From the NCBI GenBank assembly GCA_017453565.1, contig JAFTEQ010000019.1, positions 1 to 42,160 of the forward strand: a stretch of 42,160 nt of DNA. The letters run 5' to 3'. The notes beneath the pieces are model-generated. The model saw only the letters and a list, made by a program, of their open reading frames with translations. It did not search any database and was not told where the DNA came from. Position 1 is the stretch's first letter, and each line of letters begins with the position of its first letter. This document shows positions 30,841-38,108 of this stretch, in pieces. The stretch is from Bacteroidales bacterium. GTDB taxonomy: Bacteria > Bacteroidota > Bacteroidia > Bacteroidales > UBA932. A program made the translations under genes and the position numbers.

Positions 30841-32532
30841 ATGAAAAAAGTAGTGTGTTTTGTCCTGGCGGCCTCGATGACTCTGCTCTCTTGGGGCCAG
30901 GCTCCCTTGAAGGGGAAAATTCTGAAGCTTGATTTCAGCGCTTCGGTGGCGGAACGCGGCGGCAGCAGCATGAGCCTCGGCCTCGGCGGGCTGAGCAACA
31001 GCCGGTCGCAGTCGCTGCTGGGCGTGGTGCGTGCCCTCGACGCCGCTGCGAAGGACGACAAGATATCGATGGTCTTCCTCAAGACCGATAAGTTCTCGTC
31101 CAGCCCCGCGACGGCCGAGGAACTCCGGCAGGCCCTCTCCCGCTTCAGCGCGGCGGGCAAGCCGGTGGTGTCATACGCAACCTCCTACGATGCAGGAAGT
31201 TACTATCTCGCTTCGGTGGCCGACAAAGTGGTGCTCAACCCCTCCGGCGAGGGGCAGCTCATCGGTATGTCGTCGCTCGTCTATTATCTGGGCGACCTGC
31301 TCGATACGCTGGGCGTGAAGATGCAGCTCATCCGGCACGGCAAGTACAAATCGGCCGGCGAGCCCTATATCCGCGGCGACATGAGCCCCGAGAACCGCGA
31401 GCAGTACGAGGTGATGCTCGGCAGCATCTGGAACGCCCGGATGGAAGAGATTGCGGCCTCGCGCAAGATCAAGATCGAAGACCTCGACGCCTGGGTGAAG
31501 GACCTTGCCCTCGACAAGGCGCAGTCCTGGCTCGACAAGGGCCTGGTAGACACCCTTTGGAACCGGGGACAGATGGAAGCCTGGCTCTGCAAGAGCTTCG
31601 GCGCGAAACATCCCGAGTACCTGCGCGTGGTGGACATTGCTGACTATGCCTCCAAACTGAAGAAGGGTCCCGCCAAGAACAAGATCGCCGTCATCTATGC
31701 CGACGGTGAGATTGGGTCCGGGCGCGATGTGAAGGGCGTAAAACTGGCTGCCGAGATTGCCAAGGTTCGGGCCGACTCCACCGTGAAGATCATCGTCTTC
31801 CGCGTGAACTCGCCGGGCGGCGCGGTCCTCGATTCCGACCTCATCCGCAGCGAGATCCTCGCCGCCAGGAAGGTCAAACCCATCATTGCCAGCTACGGCA
31901 ACCTCGCCGCTTCGGGCGGATACTGGATCTCTTCTTCAGCCGACCGCATCTTCACCGACAACACCACCCTCACCGGCTCCATCGGGGTGTTCGGCCTCAT
32001 TCCGGCCCTGGGCCCCGCCATCAGGAAGAACCTGAAGGTGAATATGGTGAGCGTGGGTACGCACCCGCACAGCGACCTGAATCAGGGGATGCGCCCGCTC
32101 GACGAGCAGGAGCGCGCCTGGATGCAGAACAATGTAGACGACACCTACGACCAGTTCGTCTCGCTCGTGGCCGATAGCCGCAAGCTCGAGAAGGACTTCG
32201 TGGAGTCGATCGCCCAGGGCCGCGTGTGGGCGGGCGTTGATGCGCTGCGCCTCGGCCTTGCCGACGAGAAGGGCTCGCTGATCGACGCCATCCACTACGC
32301 TGCCAAGCAGAAGGGGCTGGAGAGCTATCGCATTGTCTGCTATCCGGAAGCGAAATCGATGTCGCTGCGCGAACTGCTGAAAGGCTCCAAGGACGACGCC
32401 CCGCTGGTGGAGGTGCAGGTCCCGGAGGCCCTGCAGTCGGCCGCCGCGGCGCTTCAGGAGGCTTCGCTGCTGGTGGGAGACGGTTCCCGTCCTTCCGTCC
32501 AGGCCCGTATGCCCTTCATCGAACTGCAATAA
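30841..32532 (+). CDS. sppA: Signal peptide peptidase SppA, 67K type
   Basis: A 563-residue serine protease that degrades cleaved signal peptides, with two S49 domains. Catalytic residues correspond to Lys170 in GKYKSAGEPY (first domain) and Ser358 in NLAASGGYW (second domain), matching the Lys/Ser dyad of E. coli SppA. Other motifs: RVNSPGGAVLDSDLI, TGSIGVFGL. The N-terminus MKKVVCFVLAASMTLLSWGQ is a membrane anchor or signal peptide. The protein is periplasm-facing and works as a tetramer in known cases. ATG at 30841 chosen; an upstream TTG at 30817 gives no better N-terminus. It sits among exported proteins of unknown role, which is not its usual neighbourhood, though sppA is often solitary. 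Confidence 0.93.
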   Translation: MKKVVCFVLAASMTLLSWGQAPLKGKILKLDFSASVAERGGSSMSLGLGGLSNSRSQSLLGVVRALDAAAKDDKISMVFLKTDKFSSSPATAEELRQALSRFSAAGKPVVSYATSYDAGSYYLASVADKVVLNPSGEGQLIGMSSLVYYLGDLLDTLGVKMQLIRHGKYKSAGEPYIRGDMSPENREQYEVMLGSIWNARMEEIAASRKIKIEDLDAWVKDLALDKAQSWLDKGLVDTLWNRGQMEAWLCKSFGAKHPEYLRVVDIADYASKLKKGPAKNKIAVIYADGEIGSGRDVKGVKLAAEIAKVRADSTVKIIVFRVNSPGGAVLDSDLIRSEILAARKVKPIIASYGNLAASGGYWISSSADRIFTDNTTLTGSIGVFGLIPALGPAIRKNLKVNMVSVGTHPHSDLNQGMRPLDEQERAWMQNNVDDTYDQFVSLVADSRKLEKDFVESIAQGRVWAGVDALRLGLADEKGSLIDAIHYAAKQKGLESYRIVCYPEAKSMSLRELLKGSKDDAPLVEVQVPEALQSAAAALQEASLLVGDGSRPSVQARMPFIELQ

Positions 32533-32546
32533 TTAATTATGAAATT

Positions 32547-33323
32547 ATGAAAAAACGCGCCCTCATTCTGTTGCTTCTGCTGCTGTCGCTCTTTTCCGGA
32601 GCGGCCCGTCCGGCCGATAACCGGGAAGCCAAGATGAACGAATTGGAAAGCTGGTTCCGCAAGCACTACAATCCCGAGTTTCCCTATTACGGGACGGGCG
32701 CGTTTGAGGTAGACCGTCAACATCGCTTTTCTCCCTACCACATCATCCCCCAGTGGGACCTGATGACTCAGGACCAGGAGGGCGCGCTGAAGACCTGGCT
32801 CGTCCCCGTGATTCCGGAGCGAAACGTCCTGGTCCGGTTCCGGATTGCCCCGGAGACGTTCGATACGGCTATGCGCTACCAATTCGTTCAGTTCTATTTG
32901 GTTGTGCAGGAACGGGGCCTGAGGAAAGACGCCGTGCTGCGTTTCTCGCTTCAGGATCCGCGCGAGGAGAAGAAAGGGAACCGACTGGTGGTAGACGTAG
33001 ACCCCGATACCGGTGGCACCCTCTTTATCTCGTACTACGAGAATGGGGAGCTGGCGGGCTTCTACGATGAGAAGTTCTACGACAACACGAGCAGGAACGC
33101 CGTGGACCATCCGCTCGACCTGCTCAACGACGTGGGCGGACACCTCTTTACCCAGTCCCGTTTCGACGGGTATCTGACCGTGCATCCGAGCCTTGCGGCG
33201 ACGAACTATGTCAAGTTGCTCAACGCGCGGGCGAAAACGCATTCGGTGGGCATGAGCAAGCTCTCCGTCCGCGTCACGGACAGGGTGAATCCGGCCTTCA
33301 CGGCCCTTGTTGCGGCTGAATAA
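32547..33323 (+). CDS. Exported protein of unknown function
   Basis: A 258-residue protein with a strong signal peptide (MKKRALILLLLLLSLFSGAA) and no lipobox. I cannot place it in a known family. Notable stretches: WFRKHYNPEFPYYGTGAF near residue 36, IPQWDLMTQDQ near 67, KTWLVPVIPERNVLVRF near 82, then LRFSLQDPREEKKG and VDVDPDTGGTLFISYYENG, and a C-terminal LSVRVTDRVNPAF. It seems to be a soluble beta-rich protein without cysteines in the mature part. It starts 14 bases after sppA, so it is probably co-transcribed with it. Confidence 0.72.
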   Translation: MKKRALILLLLLLSLFSGAARPADNREAKMNELESWFRKHYNPEFPYYGTGAFEVDRQHRFSPYHIIPQWDLMTQDQEGALKTWLVPVIPERNVLVRFRIAPETFDTAMRYQFVQFYLVVQERGLRKDAVLRFSLQDPREEKKGNRLVVDVDPDTGGTLFISYYENGELAGFYDEKFYDNTSRNAVDHPLDLLNDVGGHLFTQSRFDGYLTVHPSLAATNYVKLLNARAKTHSVGMSKLSVRVTDRVNPAFTALVAAE

Positions 33324-33358
33324 GGATTATTTCTTGTGATAATAATACATTTACGCTT

Positions 33359-34129
33359 ATGAAGATTTTTAGGTCATTGTTTGCCGCCATGGCAATGGTA
33401 TTGGCGTTCGCCTCGTGCGGAAAAGAGACAGAAGAGGAGAACAGTCTCGTTGGAACCTGGAAAACGAACAGAGAGAGTTCACATTGGTTCCTGGTCAGTT
33501 TCGATGACAAAGGCGGCTTCGACTGGCAGGTGCTGGGCGTCTCCGAAATGAGGGAGACCGGATCCTACACCTCTTCCGACAGCGAAATCGTCCTCAAAAC
33601 CAAAAAGTATTACGACAGGTGGGACGACGCAACTGGAACCGAATATGCTGACAGATGGATTGAAAAGCCGGGAAAACCCTCCGCTGGCTATCCAGATGAT
33701 TTCAAAGGCGTGCGCACGCTGACGATCCATCTCCTTAAGGACGGTTTTCTCCACTGCGCCATCAAAGGCGACAACATGTTCGGCGACATGCTTGAACACG
33801 CCTTCCTGTTCAAGGACGGTTCGGACCAGAAACTCAATGCCGATATAATCAAGGGCACATGGGTTGCCAAGGATTCCAAAGGCACCGAACTGGGGCGATA
33901 CGTCTTCAACGGAAGCAACTATTCCCGGGTTGTAAGAAGCGACAACGGCAACCACAACGTGATTTGGGATGATTCCGGCACCTGGACGTACAGCAAAGGC
34001 ATAATCTCCTTCCGTAAAGGAGAATACGAAACGGACAACCGCGTATTCCTTGACGGAGATTCATTCTATATCGCCCACAGCATGGACTGGGGATTCTCCT
34101 CCAGCGGGTACGAATATAAAAAGCAATAG
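33359..34129 (+). CDS. Lipoprotein with two lipocalin-like domains
   Basis: A 256-residue lipoprotein: lipobox FASC with Cys20 (MKIFRSLFAAMAMVLAFASC). Two copies of a G-T-W-starting barrel follow: SLVGTWKTNRESSHWFLVSF near residue 28 and IIKGTWVAKDSKGTELGRYVF near 161. The second copy ends RKGEYETDNRVFLDGDSF. It looks like a tandem duplication of the domain seen once in the lipoprotein at 30328-30816. It may be surface-exposed. A weak promoter-like TACATTTA precedes it; the ATG at 33359 is 35 bases after the previous stop. Function unknown. Confidence 0.74.
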   Translation: MKIFRSLFAAMAMVLAFASCGKETEEENSLVGTWKTNRESSHWFLVSFDDKGGFDWQVLGVSEMRETGSYTSSDSEIVLKTKKYYDRWDDATGTEYADRWIEKPGKPSAGYPDDFKGVRTLTIHLLKDGFLHCAIKGDNMFGDMLEHAFLFKDGSDQKLNADIIKGTWVAKDSKGTELGRYVFNGSNYSRVVRSDNGNHNVIWDDSGTWTYSKGIISFRKGEYETDNRVFLDGDSFYIAHSMDWGFSSSGYEYKKQ

Positions 34130-34142
34130 ATCCCGACGAACG

Positions 34143-34260
34143 TTACAGTAAGGGATAAATATTGTTCCAGATTGAATCTGTCAGCTTCTGGCCGTTGGAG
34201 CAGAAGGAGGTGAGCACGACCACGGAACTGGTATTCCGGGCTGAGGTACAGGCCCGTGGA
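34143..34260 (-). pseudogene. Possible 3' remnant of a gene (minus strand)
   Basis: In the gap 34130-34338 the minus-strand frame that ends with the stop at 34143-34145 reads SARNTSSVVVLTSFCSNG and then QKLTDSIWNNIYPLL before the stop. This looks like the C-terminal end of a serine hydrolase of the beta-lactamase-related group (VVV-x-T-S, then I-W-x-x-I-Y-P). An in-frame stop lies a few codons before it and no start or catalytic region is present. It may be a fragment left by deletion, or chance. Confidence 0.28.
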
Positions 34261-34318
34261 GGATAAAACGCTGATCAAGGACAGGAAGCCGGTGACTGGG
34301 CTGATCCCGACAAGTATC

Positions 34319-34335
34319 CCCCGAAGAACTCGGGG
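34319..34335 (-). terminator. Hairpin after the fucosidase operon
   Basis: CCCCGA (34319-34324), loop AGAAC, TCGGGG (34330-34335), directly after the stop of the GH29 gene in the minus direction. No T-run follows, so termination here is only a possibility. Confidence 0.38.
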
Positions 34336-34338
34336 CCC

Positions 34339-35679
34339 CTATTTTGCGCCGTCCATCCGGTCGCGGCGTTCGGTGGCGACGGAGGCCGGTGCGTAGCTGA
34401 CGTTCTCGAGTTTGAGCACCACCGGGTTGGGCCACTTGTAATTGGTGTAGAGCCGCTGTCCGCGCAGGGCGCTCACCATAAGGCCCATCGACGTAGACTC
34501 CCAGCGCACCGCGGCGTCCATCCCCTCGCGGTATTCCACCAGTTCTCCCCCGTGTCCCAGCACGCTCACACGCGTGTCGGGCCCTCCCTTGATGGTGGGG
34601 AAGAGGAACTGGCGCCGCTGGGCGAAGGGCCAGGGGTCGGTGATGAAGGCGTAGACGGTCTTCCCGTCCTTGGAGGCGGTGTACCAGATGCTGCCCTCGT
34701 GGGTTACTTTCCAGGGCCGTACGCCGTGGATGGCTTCCCCGTTCACGAAGTTCCAGAGGGCCACCTCGCGCAGGCGCGCCTCCTGCTCTATCTGAATCTC
34801 CCCGTCGGGTTTGGGGCCCACGTTGAGGAGGAAATTCCCGCCCTTGGCGCGGATCTCGATGAGCATCCGGATAATCTCTCCGCCCGATTTGTGCGGGTCG
34901 TTAGTGGGCTTGTACTGCCAGTCGGTGCCCATCGTGTAGCACGACTCCCAGGGGCCGGGCATCGGGGCGTTGGGGGTCTCCTGCTCGGGCGTGCTGATGT
35001 GCCCGCGGGTCACCATCACGTCGGGCTGGAGCGACCAGGCCAGTTCCTTGAGGCCGGCGCTGGGGCCGTCGAAGAAGAGGATGTCGATCTTGCCGTAGCG
35101 GGTAAGGAGTTCGCGCAGCTGGCGCTTGTCGATGTCCATCAACTTGGGGTTGTTGACCGGGTAGTGCAGGGGGTGCTGCACCCGTCCGATGGGCAGGCCC
35201 TGGCTGTGCAGGACCGAGAAATCCTCAGGCGAAAAGTAGAATCCCACCTTGAGGCCCTGCGCCCGGAAAGCCTGCACCAGTTCGCCCGTGATGTCGCGCT
35301 TGAAGGGCGTGGCGGAGAGGCAGAAGTCGGTGGTCTTGGTGGGCCACATACAGAAGCCCAAGTGGTGTTTGGTGGTGAAGACCACGTATTTCATTCCGGC
35401 CAGCTTGGCGAGTACCGCCCAGTCCTCGGGGTTGAACTTCTTGGGATTGAAGGTCTTGGGAAGCTCGTTGAAGAAACGGTCCTGGTACTCGGCCGAGGCT
35501 CCGGCGAGGGAGTGGCTGATGACGGTCCCCAGCTGGGAATCCATACTCCAGTGGATGAACATACCGAAGCCCAGGTCCATGAAGGACTCGACCGACTCGG
35601 GCTTGTTGTCATTTTGCTGCGCTGCGGCGGGCACGCCCGTCAGGACCGCGCAGGCAAGGAGGACAAGGAGGTTGCGCAT
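34339..35679 (-). CDS. GH29 alpha-L-fucosidase
   Basis: A 446-residue secreted hydrolase: signal peptide MRNLLVLLACAVLTGVPAAAQ, then the GH29 barrel with FGMFIHW near 38, AKLAGMKYVVFTTKHHLGFC near 91-110 (the conserved K-H-H of the family), GFYFSPEDF near 146, and the nucleophile Asp204 in IDILFFDGPS. It should release terminal L-fucose from glycans such as mucin or plant xyloglucan. ELAWSLQPDVMVTRG and GGNFLLNVGP are also typical. The C-terminal beta domain follows from about 345. The ATG at 35679 starts 4 bases after the stop of the upstream gene; an earlier in-frame start would overlap that gene and lacks a clean signal peptide. Confidence 0.9.
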   Translation of the reverse strand: MRNLLVLLACAVLTGVPAAAQQNDNKPESVESFMDLGFGMFIHWSMDSQLGTVISHSLAGASAEYQDRFFNELPKTFNPKKFNPEDWAVLAKLAGMKYVVFTTKHHLGFCMWPTKTTDFCLSATPFKRDITGELVQAFRAQGLKVGFYFSPEDFSVLHSQGLPIGRVQHPLHYPVNNPKLMDIDKRQLRELLTRYGKIDILFFDGPSAGLKELAWSLQPDVMVTRGHISTPEQETPNAPMPGPWESCYTMGTDWQYKPTNDPHKSGGEIIRMLIEIRAKGGNFLLNVGPKPDGEIQIEQEARLREVALWNFVNGEAIHGVRPWKVTHEGSIWYTASKDGKTVYAFITDPWPFAQRRQFLFPTIKGGPDTRVSVLGHGGELVEYREGMDAAVRWESTSMGLMVSALRGQRLYTNYKWPNPVVLKLENVSYAPASVATERRDRMDGAK

Positions 35680-35683
35680 AACG

Positions 35684-37588
35684 CTACTGATTACTGGAAA
35701 TCTTGACAAAAGTATATTCCGAGAAAGGCGCAACGGTCTTTCCGTTGACTTTCAGTCCTTTGACGGGTTTGGACGGAAGGTAGTTCAGGAAATGCAGGAC
35801 ATATCCCTCCGTTGTCTTACGCACGTCGAGGGCCACTTCCTGCGGACAGTTTTTGAGGGTGAAGGGCAGGCGGAACCCCGTCTGCTCCAAATCCTCAAGC
35901 AGGCGCTTACCCCCGTCGGCCGGCACGCCCACGTTGTTGGTCCATCCCAGTTTTGCCGGGCTCACCCGGTCGGCTTCGGTCCGGAGCACCGTGTTCGGGG
36001 CCCCTTTCAGTGCGGTCAGCAAGGGATTGACCAGATACTGTGCGTTGAACGGGTCGTAGCGGCCGCTGTCGCCCGTCACAATGAGTTTTCCGCCGTTCCG
36101 GGCCCATCGGGCAAGGCCCTCCACCTGCGCAGGGGAGAGGCTCAGGAGACCGGGAACCACGATCACTTCCGTCCCTTCCGGCACATCAAACGGCCGCCAG
36201 GGCGTGGAGATGAGATAGCCCCAGGGGATCTGCCTGCGGGACAGGATCTCTTCCGCGGCGCACAGGCTCTCCTGCGCGGATTGGGAGAAGAGCATCTCGT
36301 GTTCCGGGTAAAGCAGGCGGACGGGAGCGTAGACGGGTGCGGTAAAGAGCGTTTCGTTCTCTTTTACGAAACGGTTGAACGAGGAGAGTTGCGGACGCCG
36401 GCGATCCAGCTTCTCCCGGTCCACAAATCCCGGTATGGGCTTGGGGCTCAGGACGGTGCGGTCTGTCGGTACGCCGCCGAACATCAAGTCTTCGTAGAGG
36501 GGCAGCAGGTAATGCCGCTCCTGCTCCGGGGTCATTTTGGCGTCGGAATCACAAAGCGCCACAATGGGCTTCCCCAGGTCGCGGGCCATCTTCAGTTCCC
36601 GGATCCGGCTGGTGATGCGTCCGTCCTGGCAACCGGGATAGTGCTCGTTCTGCCCGATGAGCAGGTCGAGCGCCTCCATCATTTCCACCAGGTTGATGCC
36701 TTGTTCAGTGCCCAGGTCTGCGTTGCGGAAGGTGAGGGCGTTTGCCGACACGATTGCATTGGGATTGACCGACTTGATGTGCGCGCGGAGCCTCAGGAAA
36801 AGCTCGGTGAGGGACCGTGTGCGCCAGTCAATCCAGGCCTGCATGAGCGGTTCGCGGATTTCGCCGCTGCTGTTGTAGGAGGTAAAGCGTTTGGGGATGG
36901 AAAAACCCGACAGGTCCTCGAAGCCGAAACGCTCTTTCTTGTCGGGAAGCGACGCCAGATACTCCTGGAAACTCTTTTCGCAGCGCGGGCAGCAGCAGGG
37001 CGAGGAGTAGGCGTTGTCGAACATGATACCGTCGAATCCTCCGTCCCTGAGTGCAATGGTGCAGATCTCCTTGAGATACTCCTCCCATTCGGCGCAATGG
37101 ATGCAGGGCGTAGTGCGGTAGTAGGTATGTGACTGCCAGACAATCGGATGCCCGCCGGCGTCGACTGCCTGCCAGGATTCGATATCCGGGATCTCATGCC
37201 GCATGATTTCGGGGTAGAGTGTGTTGAGCTGGACATAGGCCAGGGCGTGCACCCCGTGTGCGTGGCAGTTGTCTACAAAGCGTTTGACGTTCGGGAAATC
37301 CTCTTTCTCCACTTCCCAGCCCATACCTTTATAGAACCGGCAGTGCAGCCAGTTGAGGCCGAGCTCCTGCATCAGAGCGGGTGAGTCTGAATCGAACCAG
37401 TCCAGCCAGTCTTTGACCCAGCGGGCATTCCCGTCGATTCCTCCGGTACATTTCTTACCCACCCTCCGGTACATGGTGAGGGGTTCGTGCGCTCCGAAGG
37501 TCCATCTCATCTCCAGCGGATTCAAGTCCTGCGCAAGGGCGGAAAAGCCGGCAAGGAGGCAGACGAAAACGAAAAGTTTCTTTGCCAA
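35684..37588 (-). CDS. GHL6/GH151-like putative alpha-L-fucosidase
   Basis: A 634-residue exported protein, signal peptide MAKKLFVFVCLLAGFSALAQ. The N-terminal TIM barrel resembles hypothetical glycosyl hydrolase 6 (PF14871): GFDGIMFDNAYSSPCCCPRC at residues 184-203, with Asp186 and Asp191 and the cysteine cluster Cys198-203 typical of this group. Around 300-400 comes RDLGKPIVALCDSD and PLYEDLMFGGVPTDR; from about 430 a flavodoxin-like domain like the beta-galactosidase trimerisation domain (EVIVVPGLLSLSPAQVEGL, ARNGGKLIVTGDSG). This domain order is that of GH151 fucosidases, and the next gene is a GH29 fucosidase, so a fucose role is likely but unproven. No ATG gives the signal peptide; the start is TTG at 37588, only 25 bases after the tRNA. 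Confidence 0.75.
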   Translation of the reverse strand: MAKKLFVFVCLLAGFSALAQDLNPLEMRWTFGAHEPLTMYRRVGKKCTGGIDGNARWVKDWLDWFDSDSPALMQELGLNWLHCRFYKGMGWEVEKEDFPNVKRFVDNCHAHGVHALAYVQLNTLYPEIMRHEIPDIESWQAVDAGGHPIVWQSHTYYRTTPCIHCAEWEEYLKEICTIALRDGGFDGIMFDNAYSSPCCCPRCEKSFQEYLASLPDKKERFGFEDLSGFSIPKRFTSYNSSGEIREPLMQAWIDWRTRSLTELFLRLRAHIKSVNPNAIVSANALTFRNADLGTEQGINLVEMMEALDLLIGQNEHYPGCQDGRITSRIRELKMARDLGKPIVALCDSDAKMTPEQERHYLLPLYEDLMFGGVPTDRTVLSPKPIPGFVDREKLDRRRPQLSSFNRFVKENETLFTAPVYAPVRLLYPEHEMLFSQSAQESLCAAEEILSRRQIPWGYLISTPWRPFDVPEGTEVIVVPGLLSLSPAQVEGLARWARNGGKLIVTGDSGRYDPFNAQYLVNPLLTALKGAPNTVLRTEADRVSPAKLGWTNNVGVPADGGKRLLEDLEQTGFRLPFTLKNCPQEVALDVRKTTEGYVLHFLNYLPSKPVKGLKVNGKTVAPFSEYTFVKISSNQ

Positions 37589-37613
37589 ACGATTGATTAT
37601 TAGAATGTTAGGG

Positions 37614-37687
37614 TGGTCCCTGCAGGGCTTGAACCTGCGACCAATAGATTATGAGTCTACTGCTCTGACCAACTGAGCTAAGGGACC
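37614..37687 (-). tRNA. tRNA with CAT anticodon, probably tRNA-Ile2 (lysidine)
   Basis: A 74-base cloverleaf: acceptor GGTCCCT pairing with AGGGACC, D-arm GCTC/GAGC, anticodon loop CTCATAA with anticodon CAT at 37651-37653, T-arm GCAGG-TTCAAGC-CCTGC. The 3' CCA is not encoded (A then CCC). The first half resembles E. coli tRNA-Ile(CAT) closely, so the C is probably changed to lysidine by TilS; elongator Met is the alternative. It lies between the rpsJ terminator and the fucosidase operon, on the same strand as both. Confidence 0.93.
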
Positions 37688-37691
37688 TTCA

Positions 37692-37769
37692 AACCTGGCT
37701 ACCGCCCGCAGGGGTGGAAACCAGGTTCGTCATTCGTGGGTGCAAAGCCTCTGAAGCGCAAGGCTTCAG
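37692..37769 (-). terminator. Two tandem hairpins after rpsJ
   Basis: Hairpin 1 (minus direction, first after rpsJ): CTGAAGC/GCTTCAG with a 5-base loop, 37751-37769. Hairpin 2: AACCTGG (37692-37698) with CCAGGTT (37721-37727), with an inner CCGCCC/GGGTGG stem, followed on the minus strand by TTTGAAGG. Together they can end the str operon transcript before the tRNA gene. Confidence 0.6.
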
Positions 37770-37774
37770 CAGGC

Positions 37775-38080
37775 TCACACCTTGATTTCAACTTCTACGC
37801 CGGAGGGCAGCTCGAGCTTCATCAGCGCATCCACCGTCTTGGCGTTGGAGTCGTCGATGTCGAGCAGGCGCCGGTAGGAATCGAGCTCGAACTGCTCGCG
37901 CGACTTCTTGTTCACGAAGGTGGAGCGGTTCACCGTGAAGATCTTCTTGCCGGTGGGGAGCGGAATGGGACCGTTCACCCGGGCGCCGGTAGCCTTCACC
38001 GTATCCACGATCTTAGCCGCCGACTTGTCGACGAGCATATGATCGAAAGACTTGAGTTTAATTCTGATTTTCTGACTCAT
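37775..38080 (-). CDS. rpsJ: 30S ribosomal protein S10 (NusE)
   Basis: A 101-residue protein with the S10 signatures [37 protein letters not shown] and [12 protein letters not shown]. It binds 16S rRNA in the 30S head and also acts in transcription antitermination. Length and sequence are typical. It follows fusA after 28 bases as the fourth gene of the str operon, but is itself followed by terminator hairpins and a tRNA instead of rplC. Confidence 0.97.
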   Translation of the reverse strand: MSQKIRIKLKSFDHMLVDKSAAKIVDTVKATGARVNGPIPLPTGKKIFTVNRSTFVNKKSREQFELDSYRRLLDIDDSNAKTVDALMKLELPSGVEVEIKV

Positions 38081-38108
38081 ATCCGTTTACTTTTGATTCT
38101 TATACATA

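Noticed and set aside
20796-37588. A classical polysaccharide utilisation locus
   Set aside because: Several glycan enzymes are present but no SusC/SusD pair, hybrid two-component sensor or ECF sigma/anti-sigma pair is found among them.
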